In this document: positions 35,300 to 44,681 of the stretch, piece after piece
Position numbering within the stretch: the first letter of the stretch is position 1
How the letters are laid out: each line of letters opens with the position of its first letter
DNA from: Shewanella corallii
Lineage (GTDB): Bacteria > Pseudomonadota > Gammaproteobacteria > Enterobacterales > Shewanellaceae
NCBI RefSeq assembly: GCF_023349125.1
Contig: NZ_JAKIKT010000003.1
Span: 62,001-126,000, forward strand
DNA length: 64,000 bases
Direction of reading: 5' to 3'
Made by a program: the position numbers and the translations under genes
Notes under the pieces: model-generated
The model's database searches: none
Seen by the model: the letters and a program-made list of their open reading frames with translations, nothing else
What the model was told of the DNA's origin: nothing

Positions 35300-36100
35300 T
35301 TGCCCAACTATTTTTCGAGTTTAGTTTTACTGGCCACTTCCCTTGCCGTGCCACAGGCATGGGGCCAAACCCCGCTCACCCCGCATACCGCCGAGTACAA
35401 GGTGTTTTATGGTGATATCGAGCTTGGCAAAGGGCGATTTCGCCTGGAAGCTCCCACAGATACGGGGATCTACAACTACTATTTTGACAGTGCCCTGAGC
35501 CTGCTGGTGCTGTCAGATGTACGCCACCTTCGCAGCGAATTTACTCAGGACACCACTGAGCCACAAAAGTTATTACCCATTCGTTATATGCATGAAAGAG
35601 AAGGCACTGGACCCAATTTCAGAGAGCAAACGGCCTTCGCCAGGGAACAGGGGAATGTGTATACCCGCTATAAAGATGAGAAAGGCAAGTTCGAATACAG
35701 CGATACCCTGTTCGACCCTCTGATGGTTCAACTCCAGTTCCGTATGGATATCTCAGCAGGAAAACAGCCTCTGGATTACAGCATGGTCAAAAGCAACGAG
35801 ATAGATGACTATGAATTTAAAATTCTGGGGAAAGAAAAGCTCAAGTTGGAGAGTGGTGTATACGACACAGTAAAAATTGAAGTAGTCAGGGATCCCAAAA
35901 AGAAACGTCAGACCTTCTTCTGGATGGCGCCGGACCTGAGTTATCTACCGGTACGCCTCACCCACTTCGAAAAGGGGGATAAGCAGCTGGATATCCAACT
36001 GCTCAATTATCACTACGCCGACGAACCAGCGGCAAAGCCAACATCAACTGCCAGCACAAACCTCACCGAGTCGGAACAGACGCCAGTCTCCGGCAGATAG
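35300..36100 (+). CDS. Exported DUF3108 protein
   Basis: About 266 residues. TTG at 35300 is chosen as start because AGGAGG lies 6 nt upstream and it gives a clean signal peptide (MPNYFSSLVLLATSLAVPQAWG). The body matches DUF3108: HTAEYKVFYGDIELGKGRFRLE, RYMHEREGTGPNFREQ, VVRDPKKKRQTFFWMAPDLSYLPVRLTHFEKG. It is predicted to be a periplasmic beta-rich barrel or fold; function is unknown. Its last 57 nt overlap the 3' end of the convergent amidotransferase gene. Confidence 0.85.
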   Translation: MPNYFSSLVLLATSLAVPQAWGQTPLTPHTAEYKVFYGDIELGKGRFRLEAPTDTGIYNYYFDSALSLLVLSDVRHLRSEFTQDTTEPQKLLPIRYMHEREGTGPNFREQTAFAREQGNVYTRYKDEKGKFEYSDTLFDPLMVQLQFRMDISAGKQPLDYSMVKSNEIDDYEFKILGKEKLKLESGVYDTVKIEVVRDPKKKRQTFFWMAPDLSYLPVRLTHFEKGDKQLDIQLLNYHYADEPAAKPTSTASTNLTESEQTPVSGR

Positions 36101-36823
36101 GATATTCCACTCTTCATTATTGGTCAGTGGTCGCGTGGCGATCACTGTCACTATATCGTTGGGTGTGGTTTCCTTATCGAAATCTATCACTACATCCGTG
36201 TCGATCAGTTTGGCTTTGCCAAACGGCGCGCGGCGGGTGATGTAGCACAGGTTGTTAGTGCAGTAGCTCATCAGGTATTCACCATCTGTAAGCAACATAT
36301 TAAACACCCCAAACTGACGCGCCTCATCTGCCAGGGTGGCCACATAGGCAAACACATCGTTCATCTGCTCAGGCGGCGTATCACCAAATCGATCCACTAT
36401 CTTTTGCATTATCCAGCAAAAGGCCATTTCGCTGTCAGTATTGCCCACGCTCTGAAAGCGGGTAGAAGCGAACTTGCCTTCATAATCACTTAGCTGACCA
36501 TTATGAGCGTAGGTCCAGTAACGTCCCCACAACTCGCGGGTAAAAGGATGGGTATTGACCAGATTCACCTCACCACGATTGGCCTGACGAATATGGCTGA
36601 CTACCACCTCACTCTTGATAGGATAGGATTTTATCAGGGAAGCGATTTCAGACTCGCAACTGGGGCCTGAGTCTTTGAAGGTTCGGCTGCCTTTGCCTTC
36701 ATAAAAAGTAATGCCCCAACCATCAACGTGAGGACCGGTTCGTCCTCCCCGCTCTGCCAGACCGGTAAAACTGAACACAATATCCGTCGGCACATTGGCG
36801 CTCATCGCCAACAACTCACACAT
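36044..36823 (-). CDS. yafJ: Class II glutamine amidotransferase, YafJ-like
   Basis: 259 residues starting Met-Cys, so Cys2 becomes the N-terminal nucleophile after Met removal. Further class II (Ntn) motifs are RTGPHVDGWGITFY, VSHIRQANRG and THPFTRELWGRYWTYAHNG. The protein has only the glutaminase domain, and the acceptor is not known for this family. It converges on the DUF3108 gene, with a 57-bp overlap of the coding ends, and reads divergently from fadE. Confidence 0.9.
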   Translation of the reverse strand: MCELLAMSANVPTDIVFSFTGLAERGGRTGPHVDGWGITFYEGKGSRTFKDSGPSCESEIASLIKSYPIKSEVVVSHIRQANRGEVNLVNTHPFTRELWGRYWTYAHNGQLSDYEGKFASTRFQSVGNTDSEMAFCWIMQKIVDRFGDTPPEQMNDVFAYVATLADEARQFGVFNMLLTDGEYLMSYCTNNLCYITRRAPFGKAKLIDTDVVIDFDKETTPNDIVTVIATRPLTNNEEWNILSAGDWRLFRLGEVCAGS

Positions 36824-36897
36824 GAATAATACCTGCCTTTACTGCTTAACCTCGCAAAATTGTAATCACTTGAAAGGTAATAAAGAAGGATAAATTT

Positions 36898-36916
36898 TTT
36901 AAACAATTGTTTGAAA
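36898..36916. promoter_or_regulatory. PsrA-like operator upstream of fadE
   Basis: TTTAAACAATTGTTTGAAA is a near-perfect palindrome centred on AAAC-AATT-GTTT, resembling CAAAC/GTTTG sites bound by the fatty-acid-responsive TetR repressor PsrA that controls fatty acid degradation in Shewanella and Pseudomonas. It lies 148 nt before the fadE start. Confidence 0.5.
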
Positions 36917-37063
36917 AAACCTTGAGATCGAATGGGTGAAAGTTTAACTTACCTGAAACACAGGTCTGACCAGCAGCTATAATTAGTACAGACCCATAAC
37001 ATTCACACCAGTGTCCAGGTGCCAAAAACCGACACCAGGTCATCGAGATTAAGGAGAATTACC

Positions 37064-39511
37064 GTGACTAGCCTACTTTGGATTCTGGCTCTGCTTGTGG
37101 TACTCGGTACCAGTGCATACCTCAGGGTATCTCTGCTCACTGCCACCATAGCAGCCGCCGTCGTAATGATCGTTGGCACAGCGCTGGATATTACCGGCTT
37201 CTTCGCCTGGCTGATTTTCGCTGCCATCGCCCTGCCACTGAACCTGTCTCAGTTCCGCCAGAGCGTGATTACCCGCCCGCTGCTGAAGATGTACCGCGGC
37301 ATCATGCCTGAAATGTCTTCCACTGAAAAAGAAGCCATTGAAGCCGGTACCACCTGGTGGGAAGCGGATCTTTTCTCTGGTAATCCCAACTGGAAAAAAC
37401 TGCACAACTACTCTGCGCCTCGTCTGAGCGCCGAGGAGCAGGCCTTTATCGATGGACCGGTTGAAGAAGTGTGCAAGATGCTGAATCAACATCAGGTTTC
37501 CCATGAAATGGCGGATCTGCCTCAGGAAGTGTGGCAGTACCTGAAAGACAATGGCTTCTTCGCCATGATCATCAAGAAGAAGTTTGGTGGCCTGGAGTTC
37601 TCTGCCTACGCCCAGTCACGGGTGCTGCAAAAGCTGGCTGGCGTTTCCAGTGAACTGGCATCCACAGTAGGTGTTCCAAACTCTCTTGGCCCGGGTGAAC
37701 TGCTGCAGCACTATGGTACTGAAGAGCAACAAAATCACTACCTGCCCCGTCTGGCACAGGGTCTGGAAATCCCCTGCTTTGCACTGACCAGCCCAGAAGC
37801 TGGCTCAGATGCCGGTGCTATCCCTGACTTTGGCGTCGTTTGTAAAGGTCAGTGGGAAGGTGAAGAAGTACTGGGGATGAAGCTGACCTGGAACAAGCGC
37901 TACATTACCCTGGCTCCGGTTGCGACCGTACTGGGTCTGGCCTTTAAACTGCAGGATCCTGATCACCTGCTGGGTGACACTGAAGACCTGGGTATCACCT
38001 GTGCCCTTATCCCGACAGACATCGCCGGAGTTGAAACCGGTCGCCGTCACTTCCCGCTGAACTGTATGTTCCAGAACGGTCCTACCCGAGGCAACGAAGT
38101 CTTTGTCCCTCTGAGCTTTATCATCGGTGGCCCGGAAATGGCCGGTCAGGGCTGGCGCATGCTGGTTGAGTGTTTGTCTGTTGGCCGCGGTATCACACTG
38201 CCATCCAACTCTGCCGGTGGCATTAAGACTGCAGCATTAGCAACAGGTGCCTATGCCCGTATCCGTCGCCAGTTCAAACTGCCTATCGGTAAGCTGGAAG
38301 GCATTGAGGAGCCAATGGCCCGCATTGGTGGCAATGCTTACCTGATGGATGCCGTGACCTCTCTGACCACCACAGGTATCGATTTGGGTGAGAAGCCATC
38401 TGTGATTTCAGCCATCGTCAAGTATCACCTGACCGACAGAATGCAGAAGTGTGTTATCGACGCCATGGATATCCACGGTGGTAAAGGTGTTTGTCTTGGC
38501 CCCAACAACTATCTGGGTCGTGGCTATCAGGCTGCACCTATCGCCATCACAGTAGAAGGGGCCAACATCCTGACCCGTTCAATGATCATCTATGGTCAGG
38601 GTGCTATCCGTTGTCATCCATATGTGCTGGCCGAAATGGAATCCGCCTTCGATCCGAATCCACATCAGGGACTGACCGACTTCGACAAAGCTCTGTTTGG
38701 TCATATAGGTTTCACTACCTCTAACCTGGTACGTAGCTTCTGGCTGGGTCTGACCGGTTCCCGTTTCTCCAATGCTCCATACAGTGACAAGACCAAGCGT
38801 TACTATCAGCATATGAACCGCTTCAGTGCCAACCTGGCTTTGCTGAGTGATCTGGCTATGGCTACTCTGGGTGGCAACCTCAAGCGTAAAGAGCGTATCT
38901 CTGCCCGTCTGGGTGATCTGCTCAGCCAGCTTTACCTGGCATCAGCTACCCTGAAGCGCTTTAACGATGAGGGTCGTCAGCATCAGGATCTGCCGCTGCT
39001 GCAATGGGCTGTTGAAGATTCACTGTATAAGCTGCAGGTTTCTTTGGATGAGTTGCTGGACAACTTCCCTATGGGCCTGGGTATTGTACTGCGTGCAGTT
39101 ATTCTGCCACTGGGCCGCCCGCTTAAGCGTCCCAGCGATGTGCTGGACCACAAGGTGGCCAAAATCATGCAAACCCCTTGTGAAAGCCGTGACCGCATGG
39201 GCAAAGGCCAGTTCTGGACCAACTGTGAGAACAACATAGTGGGTATTCAGGAACAGACCCTGCTGGACATTCTGGCCAGTGAGCCACTGTACGACAAAGT
39301 CTGTAAGGCAAGTGGTAAGAAACTGCCCTTCATGTGGCTGGATAAAGTCGCTGAAGAGGGACGTGCACTGGGCGTGCTGAGTGAAGATGAAATCGCCCTG
39401 CTGCAACGCGCTGAAATCGGTCGAATGAAGTCTATCAATGTCGATGACTTTGACCCTGAAGCACTGCGCGCCAATGTGCCGGTATCCGGTAATCAACATC
39501 AGGCCGCATAA
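37064..39511 (+). CDS. fadE: Acyl-CoA dehydrogenase FadE
   Basis: 815 residues, the length of E. coli FadE (814). It performs the first step of fatty acid beta-oxidation, oxidising acyl-CoA to trans-2-enoyl-CoA with FAD. Two N-terminal membrane helices ([17 protein letters not shown] and a second at ~25-65) anchor it. The dehydrogenase core includes [42 protein letters not shown] and a C-terminal DUF1974 region. GTG at 37064 follows AAGGAGAATTACC; an in-frame ATG at 37019 lacks a ribosome site and is rejected. Control by a PsrA-like site is suggested. Confidence 0.95.
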   Translation: MTSLLWILALLVVLGTSAYLRVSLLTATIAAAVVMIVGTALDITGFFAWLIFAAIALPLNLSQFRQSVITRPLLKMYRGIMPEMSSTEKEAIEAGTTWWEADLFSGNPNWKKLHNYSAPRLSAEEQAFIDGPVEEVCKMLNQHQVSHEMADLPQEVWQYLKDNGFFAMIIKKKFGGLEFSAYAQSRVLQKLAGVSSELASTVGVPNSLGPGELLQHYGTEEQQNHYLPRLAQGLEIPCFALTSPEAGSDAGAIPDFGVVCKGQWEGEEVLGMKLTWNKRYITLAPVATVLGLAFKLQDPDHLLGDTEDLGITCALIPTDIAGVETGRRHFPLNCMFQNGPTRGNEVFVPLSFIIGGPEMAGQGWRMLVECLSVGRGITLPSNSAGGIKTAALATGAYARIRRQFKLPIGKLEGIEEPMARIGGNAYLMDAVTSLTTTGIDLGEKPSVISAIVKYHLTDRMQKCVIDAMDIHGGKGVCLGPNNYLGRGYQAAPIAITVEGANILTRSMIIYGQGAIRCHPYVLAEMESAFDPNPHQGLTDFDKALFGHIGFTTSNLVRSFWLGLTGSRFSNAPYSDKTKRYYQHMNRFSANLALLSDLAMATLGGNLKRKERISARLGDLLSQLYLASATLKRFNDEGRQHQDLPLLQWAVEDSLYKLQVSLDELLDNFPMGLGIVLRAVILPLGRPLKRPSDVLDHKVAKIMQTPCESRDRMGKGQFWTNCENNIVGIQEQTLLDILASEPLYDKVCKASGKKLPFMWLDKVAEEGRALGVLSEDEIALLQRAEIGRMKSINVDDFDPEALRANVPVSGNQHQAA

Positions 39512-39536
39512 AGCAAAACGTCACTAAGACTTTAAC

Positions 39537-39563
39537 AAAAAGCCCCTTTTATCAGGGGCTTTT
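39537..39563. terminator. Terminator after fadE (shared with yvcK)
   Basis: AAAAGCCCCT/AGGGGCTTTT hairpin followed by CTTTTTT, between convergent fadE and yvcK. Confidence 0.9.
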
Positions 39564-39568
39564 CTTTT

Positions 39569-40477
39569 TTACCTTTCAATCACAATCCGCTCCAGAGCCT
39601 GTTCCAATAACGCTCTGTCATGAAGTCCATCATCCACCGCACCAATTAACCTTGTGCGAAATACCTTATCCATCCCCTGCTCCACCATCTCTGTGGTGTC
39701 TGCATGCACTAGAGTGATATCGGGACTGCGACCAGCCAGGATGTCAGTGATCATCGTCCTGCGCGATGTCAGCGCCAAACAATCGGCCGCCGTGCCTTCC
39801 GGTCTGAGATTATCAATCAATATCAATTGACCTTTTGAGTGCTGAATCGCTTCAGCAATTTCAGGGATCAACAGTGGCGGTACTATGCTGGTGTAAAAGC
39901 TTCCCGGCCCCAGCACAATAAGCTCTGCACAGTGCAGTTTCTCCAATGCCTCTGCAGTCGCCTTAACCTGAGGAGACAGTGCCAGCAAACCGGGAGCAGC
40001 AGCCATTTCATCCACAGCCAACTCCCCCCAAACAGCCCGGCCATCAGCCCCAAGAGCCACCATATTGGTTGGGGCCTCAGACATGGGAAACAGATTTGCC
40101 TCAACGCCCAACATGCCGGACACCAGCTTTATGGTCTCCAATGGGCGCACCGACATTTGATCCATGGCATACAACATCAAATTACCCAGCGAATGTCCCG
40201 CCAATTCATCGCGGTCACTGAATCGGTATTCAAACAGCACTGAGTTTAATGTGGGATGAGGGCAAAGCTGGGACAAACAGTTACGCAGATCGCCCCAGGC
40301 AATGCAGTCCGCCGACTGCCGCAAACGTCCTGTCGAGCCGCCATTATCTGTGGTCGTCACTATACCCGACAGCCTGTCGCCCAAAAAAGACAGTGCACTG
40401 AGTACCCTGCCCAGCCCATGACCACCGCCAATCGCCACCACAGAGCTTATCTGTTCCAATCCTGTCTTATCCGCCAT
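39569..40477 (-). CDS. yvcK: YvcK/GlmR-type gluconeogenesis factor (YbhK)
   Basis: 302 residues of the CofD/UPF0052 superfamily. Motifs are VAIGGGHGLGRVLSAL, VTTTDNGGSTGRLR, WGDLRNCLSQL and VLGPGSFYTSIVPPLLIPEI. In Bacillus and Listeria the homologue binds UDP-GlcNAc and steers carbon to cell-wall precursors, including through GlmS; in proteobacteria (YbhK) the role is unclear. It stands divergent to the polysaccharide locus, a notable neighbour because that locus encodes a second GlmS. No direct link is shown. Confidence 0.9.
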   Translation of the reverse strand: MADKTGLEQISSVVAIGGGHGLGRVLSALSFLGDRLSGIVTTTDNGGSTGRLRQSADCIAWGDLRNCLSQLCPHPTLNSVLFEYRFSDRDELAGHSLGNLMLYAMDQMSVRPLETIKLVSGMLGVEANLFPMSEAPTNMVALGADGRAVWGELAVDEMAAAPGLLALSPQVKATAEALEKLHCAELIVLGPGSFYTSIVPPLLIPEIAEAIQHSKGQLILIDNLRPEGTAADCLALTSRRTMITDILAGRSPDITLVHADTTEMVEQGMDKVFRTRLIGAVDDGLHDRALLEQALERIVIER

Positions 40478-40560
40478 CGTTTAAACCCGGTTTGGAGCCT
40501 ACGTTTGCAATAAACAAAGTCTAGTTCAAGCAATTACAGATTGGGGAAGTGCAGAGATCC

Positions 40561-40580
40561 TGCAATGCAAATTGCAAAAC
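40561..40580. promoter_or_regulatory. Candidate activator site upstream of sypA
   Basis: TGCAATGCAAATTGCAAAAC, about 65-80 bp upstream of the -24 element. AATGCAAATTGC recurs in reverse complement at 56852-56863 and TGCAATGCA recurs in reverse complement at 51478-51486, both before other sigma-54 promoters of the locus. Confidence 0.55.
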
Positions 40581-40641
40581 AGAGGCGAGAAAAACAGCCA
40601 GAAATTATTTACTGAACTGTTTTTATTGGAAATTCCAAATG

Positions 40642-40657
40642 TGGCACAGAAGGCGCT
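40642..40657 (+). promoter_or_regulatory. Sigma-54 promoter of sypA
   Basis: TGGCACAGAAGGCGCT: the GG and GC dinucleotides are 12 nt apart, as sigma-54 requires, with TGGCAC exact. It lies 45 nt before the sypA start. Confidence 0.75.
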
Positions 40658-40701
40658 TTATCCATGGCAGATGCAAAAACACCCGAATGCGAGGTAGCAA
40701 A

Positions 40702-41043
40702 ATGGATATCAAACTGGAAACCACCAATAACCAACTGGTCACTGTTTCAATCGACGGTGATATGGATGCACTGGGCTGCCGCGATATTAAAGATGTAGTC
40801 GAGCATATCCTGAAACTGGAACAGAACAATGAGGTGGTGATGGACCTGGATAAGGTCCACTTCATGGATTCCTCTGGTATTGGCGCAATCGTCTATCTTT
40901 ATAAAAGACTGAAAGAAATTAATCGCGCTATCAGTATTCACAATGTATCGGGTCAGCCCCTTGAGCTGATGGAGTTGCTGAGGATCAGCAGCGCGATACC
41001 TGTGCATACGAAACATACTTCGACATACAGGGAAAGTTTATGA
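40702..41043 (+). CDS. sypA: STAS-domain anti-anti-sigma-like protein, SypA
   Basis: 113 residues with a single STAS domain like SpoIIAA. The phosphorylatable serine lies in HFMDSSGIGAIV (Ser57/Ser58). In Vibrio fischeri, SypA promotes biofilm when unphosphorylated and is controlled by the SypE kinase/phosphatase; the matching SypE is encoded four genes downstream here. ATG at 40702 follows GAGG; the 51-codon upstream extension of the frame would include the promoter and is rejected. Its stop overlaps the next start (ATGA). Confidence 0.88.
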   Translation: MDIKLETTNNQLVTVSIDGDMDALGCRDIKDVVEHILKLEQNNEVVMDLDKVHFMDSSGIGAIVYLYKRLKEINRAISIHNVSGQPLELMELLRISSAIPVHTKHTSTYRESL

Positions 41044-41873
41044 GAACGACTATCTGCGGGCTAACGCTATTGCTTTGTCTGTCAGGTTGTACAACCTGGC
41101 CGGAATACGCCGGTGGAGGAATGGCTGAACTCTTCCCCGCAGATCTTTACCCTGTTGAAAGCAATGGGGATATGGGACCCGAACAGGGTCTTCGTATGGA
41201 ATGGGAACTCACTGACAGAAAGCTCAACATTCTGATTCTTCAGGGTGCTGAGCTTTGTTTTCCCGCCACAGTCGTTCAGGCAGAGCTGAATCAGCGACGC
41301 ATAGTCCGCCAACTTCAGGGCGGACTGCTTTATGATGCAGCCACAGATATTATTGCCCAGCGTCAGTTACTGCACCGTCTGGACAAGCGCCTTAAGGATG
41401 CCACCCGTTACGGCAAATGTGTCCTGCCAGAGAAAGACCTTGAAGGATTAATCGACTCAGGCAATGTGACCCACGAGTTAAGTCGCCTGCTGAATCAGGA
41501 CAATCAGTTCGCCGTCAATTCATTCCAACTCAATCCAAAGTTTATCGGCCATCTGGCCGCCGCAGCAGCAAGACTAAAGCTGATGCCTCAATACTCGCTG
41601 CTGATTACAGGTCATGCCGATGATCAGGGCAGCCTGGATTACAACTTCCAGCTGGCCAACGCCAGAGCCGAACAGGTTAAACGTTATCTGATGATATTCG
41701 GCCTGGATGAAAGCCAGATACATCTGGACTCAGTCGGTGAGACTGACCCCCTGCTAAAAGGCACACACCCCGAAATCCGCCTGACCAATCGCAGAGTCAC
41801 CATAGCTGTGATTGAAACCAAGCTGGCCCCCGCCACAGGAAAAGGTTCCACAGCCAAAGGAGAAGCACAATGA
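41040..41873 (+). CDS. sypB: OmpA-domain outer-membrane lipoprotein, SypB
   Basis: 277 residues. Lipobox LSGC places the lipid anchor on Cys17. The middle contains two helices, and residues ~165-262 form an OmpA C-terminal peptidoglycan-binding domain (LLITGHADDQGSLDYN, LANARAEQVKRYL, LTNRRVTI). The GHAD-x-x-G and NRR positions needed to bind diaminopimelate are intact. It could tie the export machinery to the cell wall. It overlaps both sypA and sypC by 4 nt. Confidence 0.88.
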   Translation: MRTTICGLTLLLCLSGCTTWPEYAGGGMAELFPADLYPVESNGDMGPEQGLRMEWELTDRKLNILILQGAELCFPATVVQAELNQRRIVRQLQGGLLYDAATDIIAQRQLLHRLDKRLKDATRYGKCVLPEKDLEGLIDSGNVTHELSRLLNQDNQFAVNSFQLNPKFIGHLAAAAARLKLMPQYSLLITGHADDQGSLDYNFQLANARAEQVKRYLMIFGLDESQIHLDSVGETDPLLKGTHPEIRLTNRRVTIAVIETKLAPATGKGSTAKGEAQ

Positions 41874-43984
41874 AGCCTTCTGCATACTCCTTTAGCTGCG
41901 TGAGCCTGTTGATTACGCTGCTGATGTTACTGTCACCGGTAGCTCTGGCAGAGGAGGACTACCTGACCCAGATTGGCGATGAGATAAATGTGTTCCTGCC
42001 CGGTGAGTCCGAACTGAACAAAAGCTTCCAGATTGACCGCCAGGGCCGAATCATTCTGCCCGAGGTGGGCGCAGTTGAAGTCGAAGGACTAACAGAAGAG
42101 CAGCTGCAGGAAAAAGTCAGTGCTCAACTGGCCAGCATATTCAGGGATCTGTCCAACCTGCAGGTGTATATCAACAAACGCCAGCTGTTAATCAGCATTC
42201 AGGGTTATGTTCAACAACCCGGCGAGTTCACCCTGCCCGCCAATGCCACGGTGCAAATGGCGCTCCACGCGGCCAATGGGCTGAGGCCCGGCGCACAATT
42301 GGACAAGCTTCAGCTGAAGCGCGAGGGCGAAAGCAGCATCTTTAACTACAAAGCATTTCTGGATTCAGGGGATATGGAGATGCTGCCGGCCCTGAAGTCA
42401 CTGGATGTTATCTTTGTACCCGCGTCCCCCATCATAGGAAACGTTGAACAGACATTCGATCCGGCAAATCTGGCCGACGGTGGTGACGCAGCAGATGATT
42501 CAGACGCGGTAAAAGTGTTTGGCGAGGTTAATCGCCCCGGCAGCTTTTCCTACAAAGATGGCGTAACCCTGGTCGACCTGCTGATGCGCGCCGGTGGCGT
42601 GACCCGCTATGCCAGTGTCGAGCAAATCCGGGTGATTGCAGGCAGCGAACCTGCACTCTTTAACCTGAAAGGCTATCTGGACAGCGGCAATGAAAAACTT
42701 CTTCCCCCTATGGTTCCCGGCACCACCATCTTTGTGCCAAAGCAGGAAGAGGAGATTAAATCCGGTGCCAATACCGTTTATGTGATGGGTGAAGTACAAA
42801 AGCCGGGAGCTTTCGAAAGTAAACCCAATGCCAGCTTTATGGATATTCTCTCCAATGCCGGTGGCCCCACACGTTTTGCAGAGTCCCGTCAGATCCGGGT
42901 TATTAAAGCTGACGGAAAAGTGCAAAAGTTTGACCTTGCAGGATATACCGAAGGCACGATCACCCAGGAGCTGCCTGCAATCCAGCCCGGCGACGCTATC
43001 TTTGTCCCGGAAAAAACCGATATGAATGAAAAATCCTGGCTCAAGGTTGCGCCGGACAGAGCCGTTCGGGTGATGGGTGAAGTGGTCGCGCCCGGACGTA
43101 TTGAATGGTCGCCTGAGATGAACCTGATGGATCTGCTGGCCCATGTAGGTGGCCCCAACCCCAAGGCAGATACCGCAAAGATTGAGATAGTGACACCGGA
43201 TGGTCGCGGCGGTACCCGTAAAACCGACTTCAATCTGGATACCTTTATTAAACAAGGTATGCCGGACTCAGCCCTGCCCTTTGTACAGGCTGGCAGCACG
43301 GTCAGAGTTCACAAGTTACCCGATGACCCCAGAGATAATAAATCCCAGTGGGTTCGCCAAAGCAGCGACAGCTCTATCTATGTGTTCGGTCAGGTCGGTG
43401 CCCCCGGACGTTACCGTTTTACTGAAGAGCTGCATTTTCTCGATATTCTGGCCGCCGCCGATGGCCCTACCAAAGATGCAGATCTGAGAAATATCCGTGT
43501 CAGCCACAGAAGTCAGGGACATGCCATGGTCAGTCATTTGAACCTGGCCCGCTACTTCGAAACCGGCGATGAGCACATACTGCCTAAAGTATTGCCCGGC
43601 GATACCATCTATGTTCCCGAGAAAAACAGACAATGGCTGGAAGAACCAGCCTCAGAAACCATCAGAGTACTGGGGGCCGTCAATAAGCCCGGCCGCTACA
43701 GATTCGATGATGATATGACTCTGCTGGACCTGCTTGCTGAAGCTGGTGGAACCAGCGACAACGCATATATAGAACGTATTACCGTGGTGAACCTCACCTG
43801 CTGTGAAAGTCAGGCCAGCAGTTTCAACCTGCTGGAATTTGCCAAAACCGGGGACTACAGAGCCGTTCCGGTGATCAGGGCCGGAGACACCGTCTTTGTA
43901 CCGGAAAAGAGCGAGTCTTTCTCCAACACCTTCCAGGATGCCATGCAGCTGATCCTTGGTATCGCACTATTGGGGACGCTCTGA
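41870..43984 (+). CDS. sypC: Polysaccharide export protein with six SLBB domains, SypC
   Basis: 704 residues. Signal peptide to ALA/EEDY; no lipobox Cys, unlike classical Wza. A Poly_export domain (residues ~30-105, IGDEINVFLPGESELNKSF) is followed by six SLBB repeats of roughly 95-110 residues, each opening like VxGEVxxPGxF and closing like PGDTIFVPEK. E. coli Wza (379 aa) has far fewer, so the periplasmic part should be unusually tall. The end MQLILGIALLGTL is a hydrophobic stretch that could enter the outer membrane as in Wza. It overlaps both neighbours. Confidence 0.9.
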   Translation: MKPSAYSFSCVSLLITLLMLLSPVALAEEDYLTQIGDEINVFLPGESELNKSFQIDRQGRIILPEVGAVEVEGLTEEQLQEKVSAQLASIFRDLSNLQVYINKRQLLISIQGYVQQPGEFTLPANATVQMALHAANGLRPGAQLDKLQLKREGESSIFNYKAFLDSGDMEMLPALKSLDVIFVPASPIIGNVEQTFDPANLADGGDAADDSDAVKVFGEVNRPGSFSYKDGVTLVDLLMRAGGVTRYASVEQIRVIAGSEPALFNLKGYLDSGNEKLLPPMVPGTTIFVPKQEEEIKSGANTVYVMGEVQKPGAFESKPNASFMDILSNAGGPTRFAESRQIRVIKADGKVQKFDLAGYTEGTITQELPAIQPGDAIFVPEKTDMNEKSWLKVAPDRAVRVMGEVVAPGRIEWSPEMNLMDLLAHVGGPNPKADTAKIEIVTPDGRGGTRKTDFNLDTFIKQGMPDSALPFVQAGSTVRVHKLPDDPRDNKSQWVRQSSDSSIYVFGQVGAPGRYRFTEELHFLDILAAADGPTKDADLRNIRVSHRSQGHAMVSHLNLARYFETGDEHILPKVLPGDTIYVPEKNRQWLEEPASETIRVLGAVNKPGRYRFDDDMTLLDLLAEAGGTSDNAYIERITVVNLTCCESQASSFNLLEFAKTGDYRAVPVIRAGDTVFVPEKSESFSNTFQDAMQLILGIALLGTL

Positions 43985-44679
43985 TGTTATTGCCTCCGAC
44001 GAATACCGAAGTTGAGCATATCTACAGCCAGTTAAATCGACTGCATGTGCGCTCAATAGCGATAACCTCTGCCAACCCGGGCGAAGGCACAACATCTCTG
44101 GCAACCGCCATTGCTCAGCGGCACCTGCTCGCAGGCAATACTGTGCTGGTAGTAGATTTCAACCTGTTCCGGCCGGGGCTGGAAGATCATGAACTGCTCG
44201 AACAGGAGGAGTTTTTCACTCCCACTCTGGTTACCCTGACAGGAGAAAGTCTGGCGTTTAATGGCATTGTGGCTCCCCGCTGTAAGGAGTCTGTCATGGC
44301 GCTCAGACGTCCTGAATTTTTGCAAAAACTGATCACCAGATGGCAGGAGGAGTACAGCCTTATCATCTTCGACACCTCCCCCCTGCTCAGAAACAACGCC
44401 AACAACATCCCTGCCGATGTAATTGCCAGTGCCTGTGATCAAACCCTGATGGTGGTCATGGCAGGGGTTACCACCAAGGCCATGGTGACAGAAGCCTGTG
44501 AAATTCTGCAGCAGGCAGAGGCGAATATAGGCGGCTGTATCATCAATGATCTCAACAATCCCTGTCTGCGCACCGAGATGCTCAGGGAGGCTGACAGATT
44601 GGAGCCCTATTCACCCAAATGGCAACAAAAAATCAAACGCTGGCTGTTCAACAATAAGTTCATTTCTTTGGGGATCTGA
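43984..44679 (+). CDS. sypD: Wzc/CpsD-like P-loop ATPase, SypD
   Basis: 231 residues of the bacterial tyrosine-kinase ATPase fold without a transmembrane part. Walker A' (VVDFNLFRPG) and Walker B (LIIFDTSPLL) are recognisable. The Walker A loop reads SANPGEGTTSLA, with Thr36 where the phosphate-binding lysine of GEGKS/T is expected. There is also no C-terminal tyrosine cluster, so kinase activity is doubtful. It probably pairs with the Wzz-type SypO as the cytoplasmic half of a polysaccharide co-polymerase. Its start overlaps the sypC stop (TGATG). Confidence 0.82.
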   Translation: MLLPPTNTEVEHIYSQLNRLHVRSIAITSANPGEGTTSLATAIAQRHLLAGNTVLVVDFNLFRPGLEDHELLEQEEFFTPTLVTLTGESLAFNGIVAPRCKESVMALRRPEFLQKLITRWQEEYSLIIFDTSPLLRNNANNIPADVIASACDQTLMVVMAGVTTKAMVTEACEILQQAEANIGGCIINDLNNPCLRTEMLREADRLEPYSPKWQQKIKRWLFNNKFISLGI

Positions 44680-44681
44680 TT

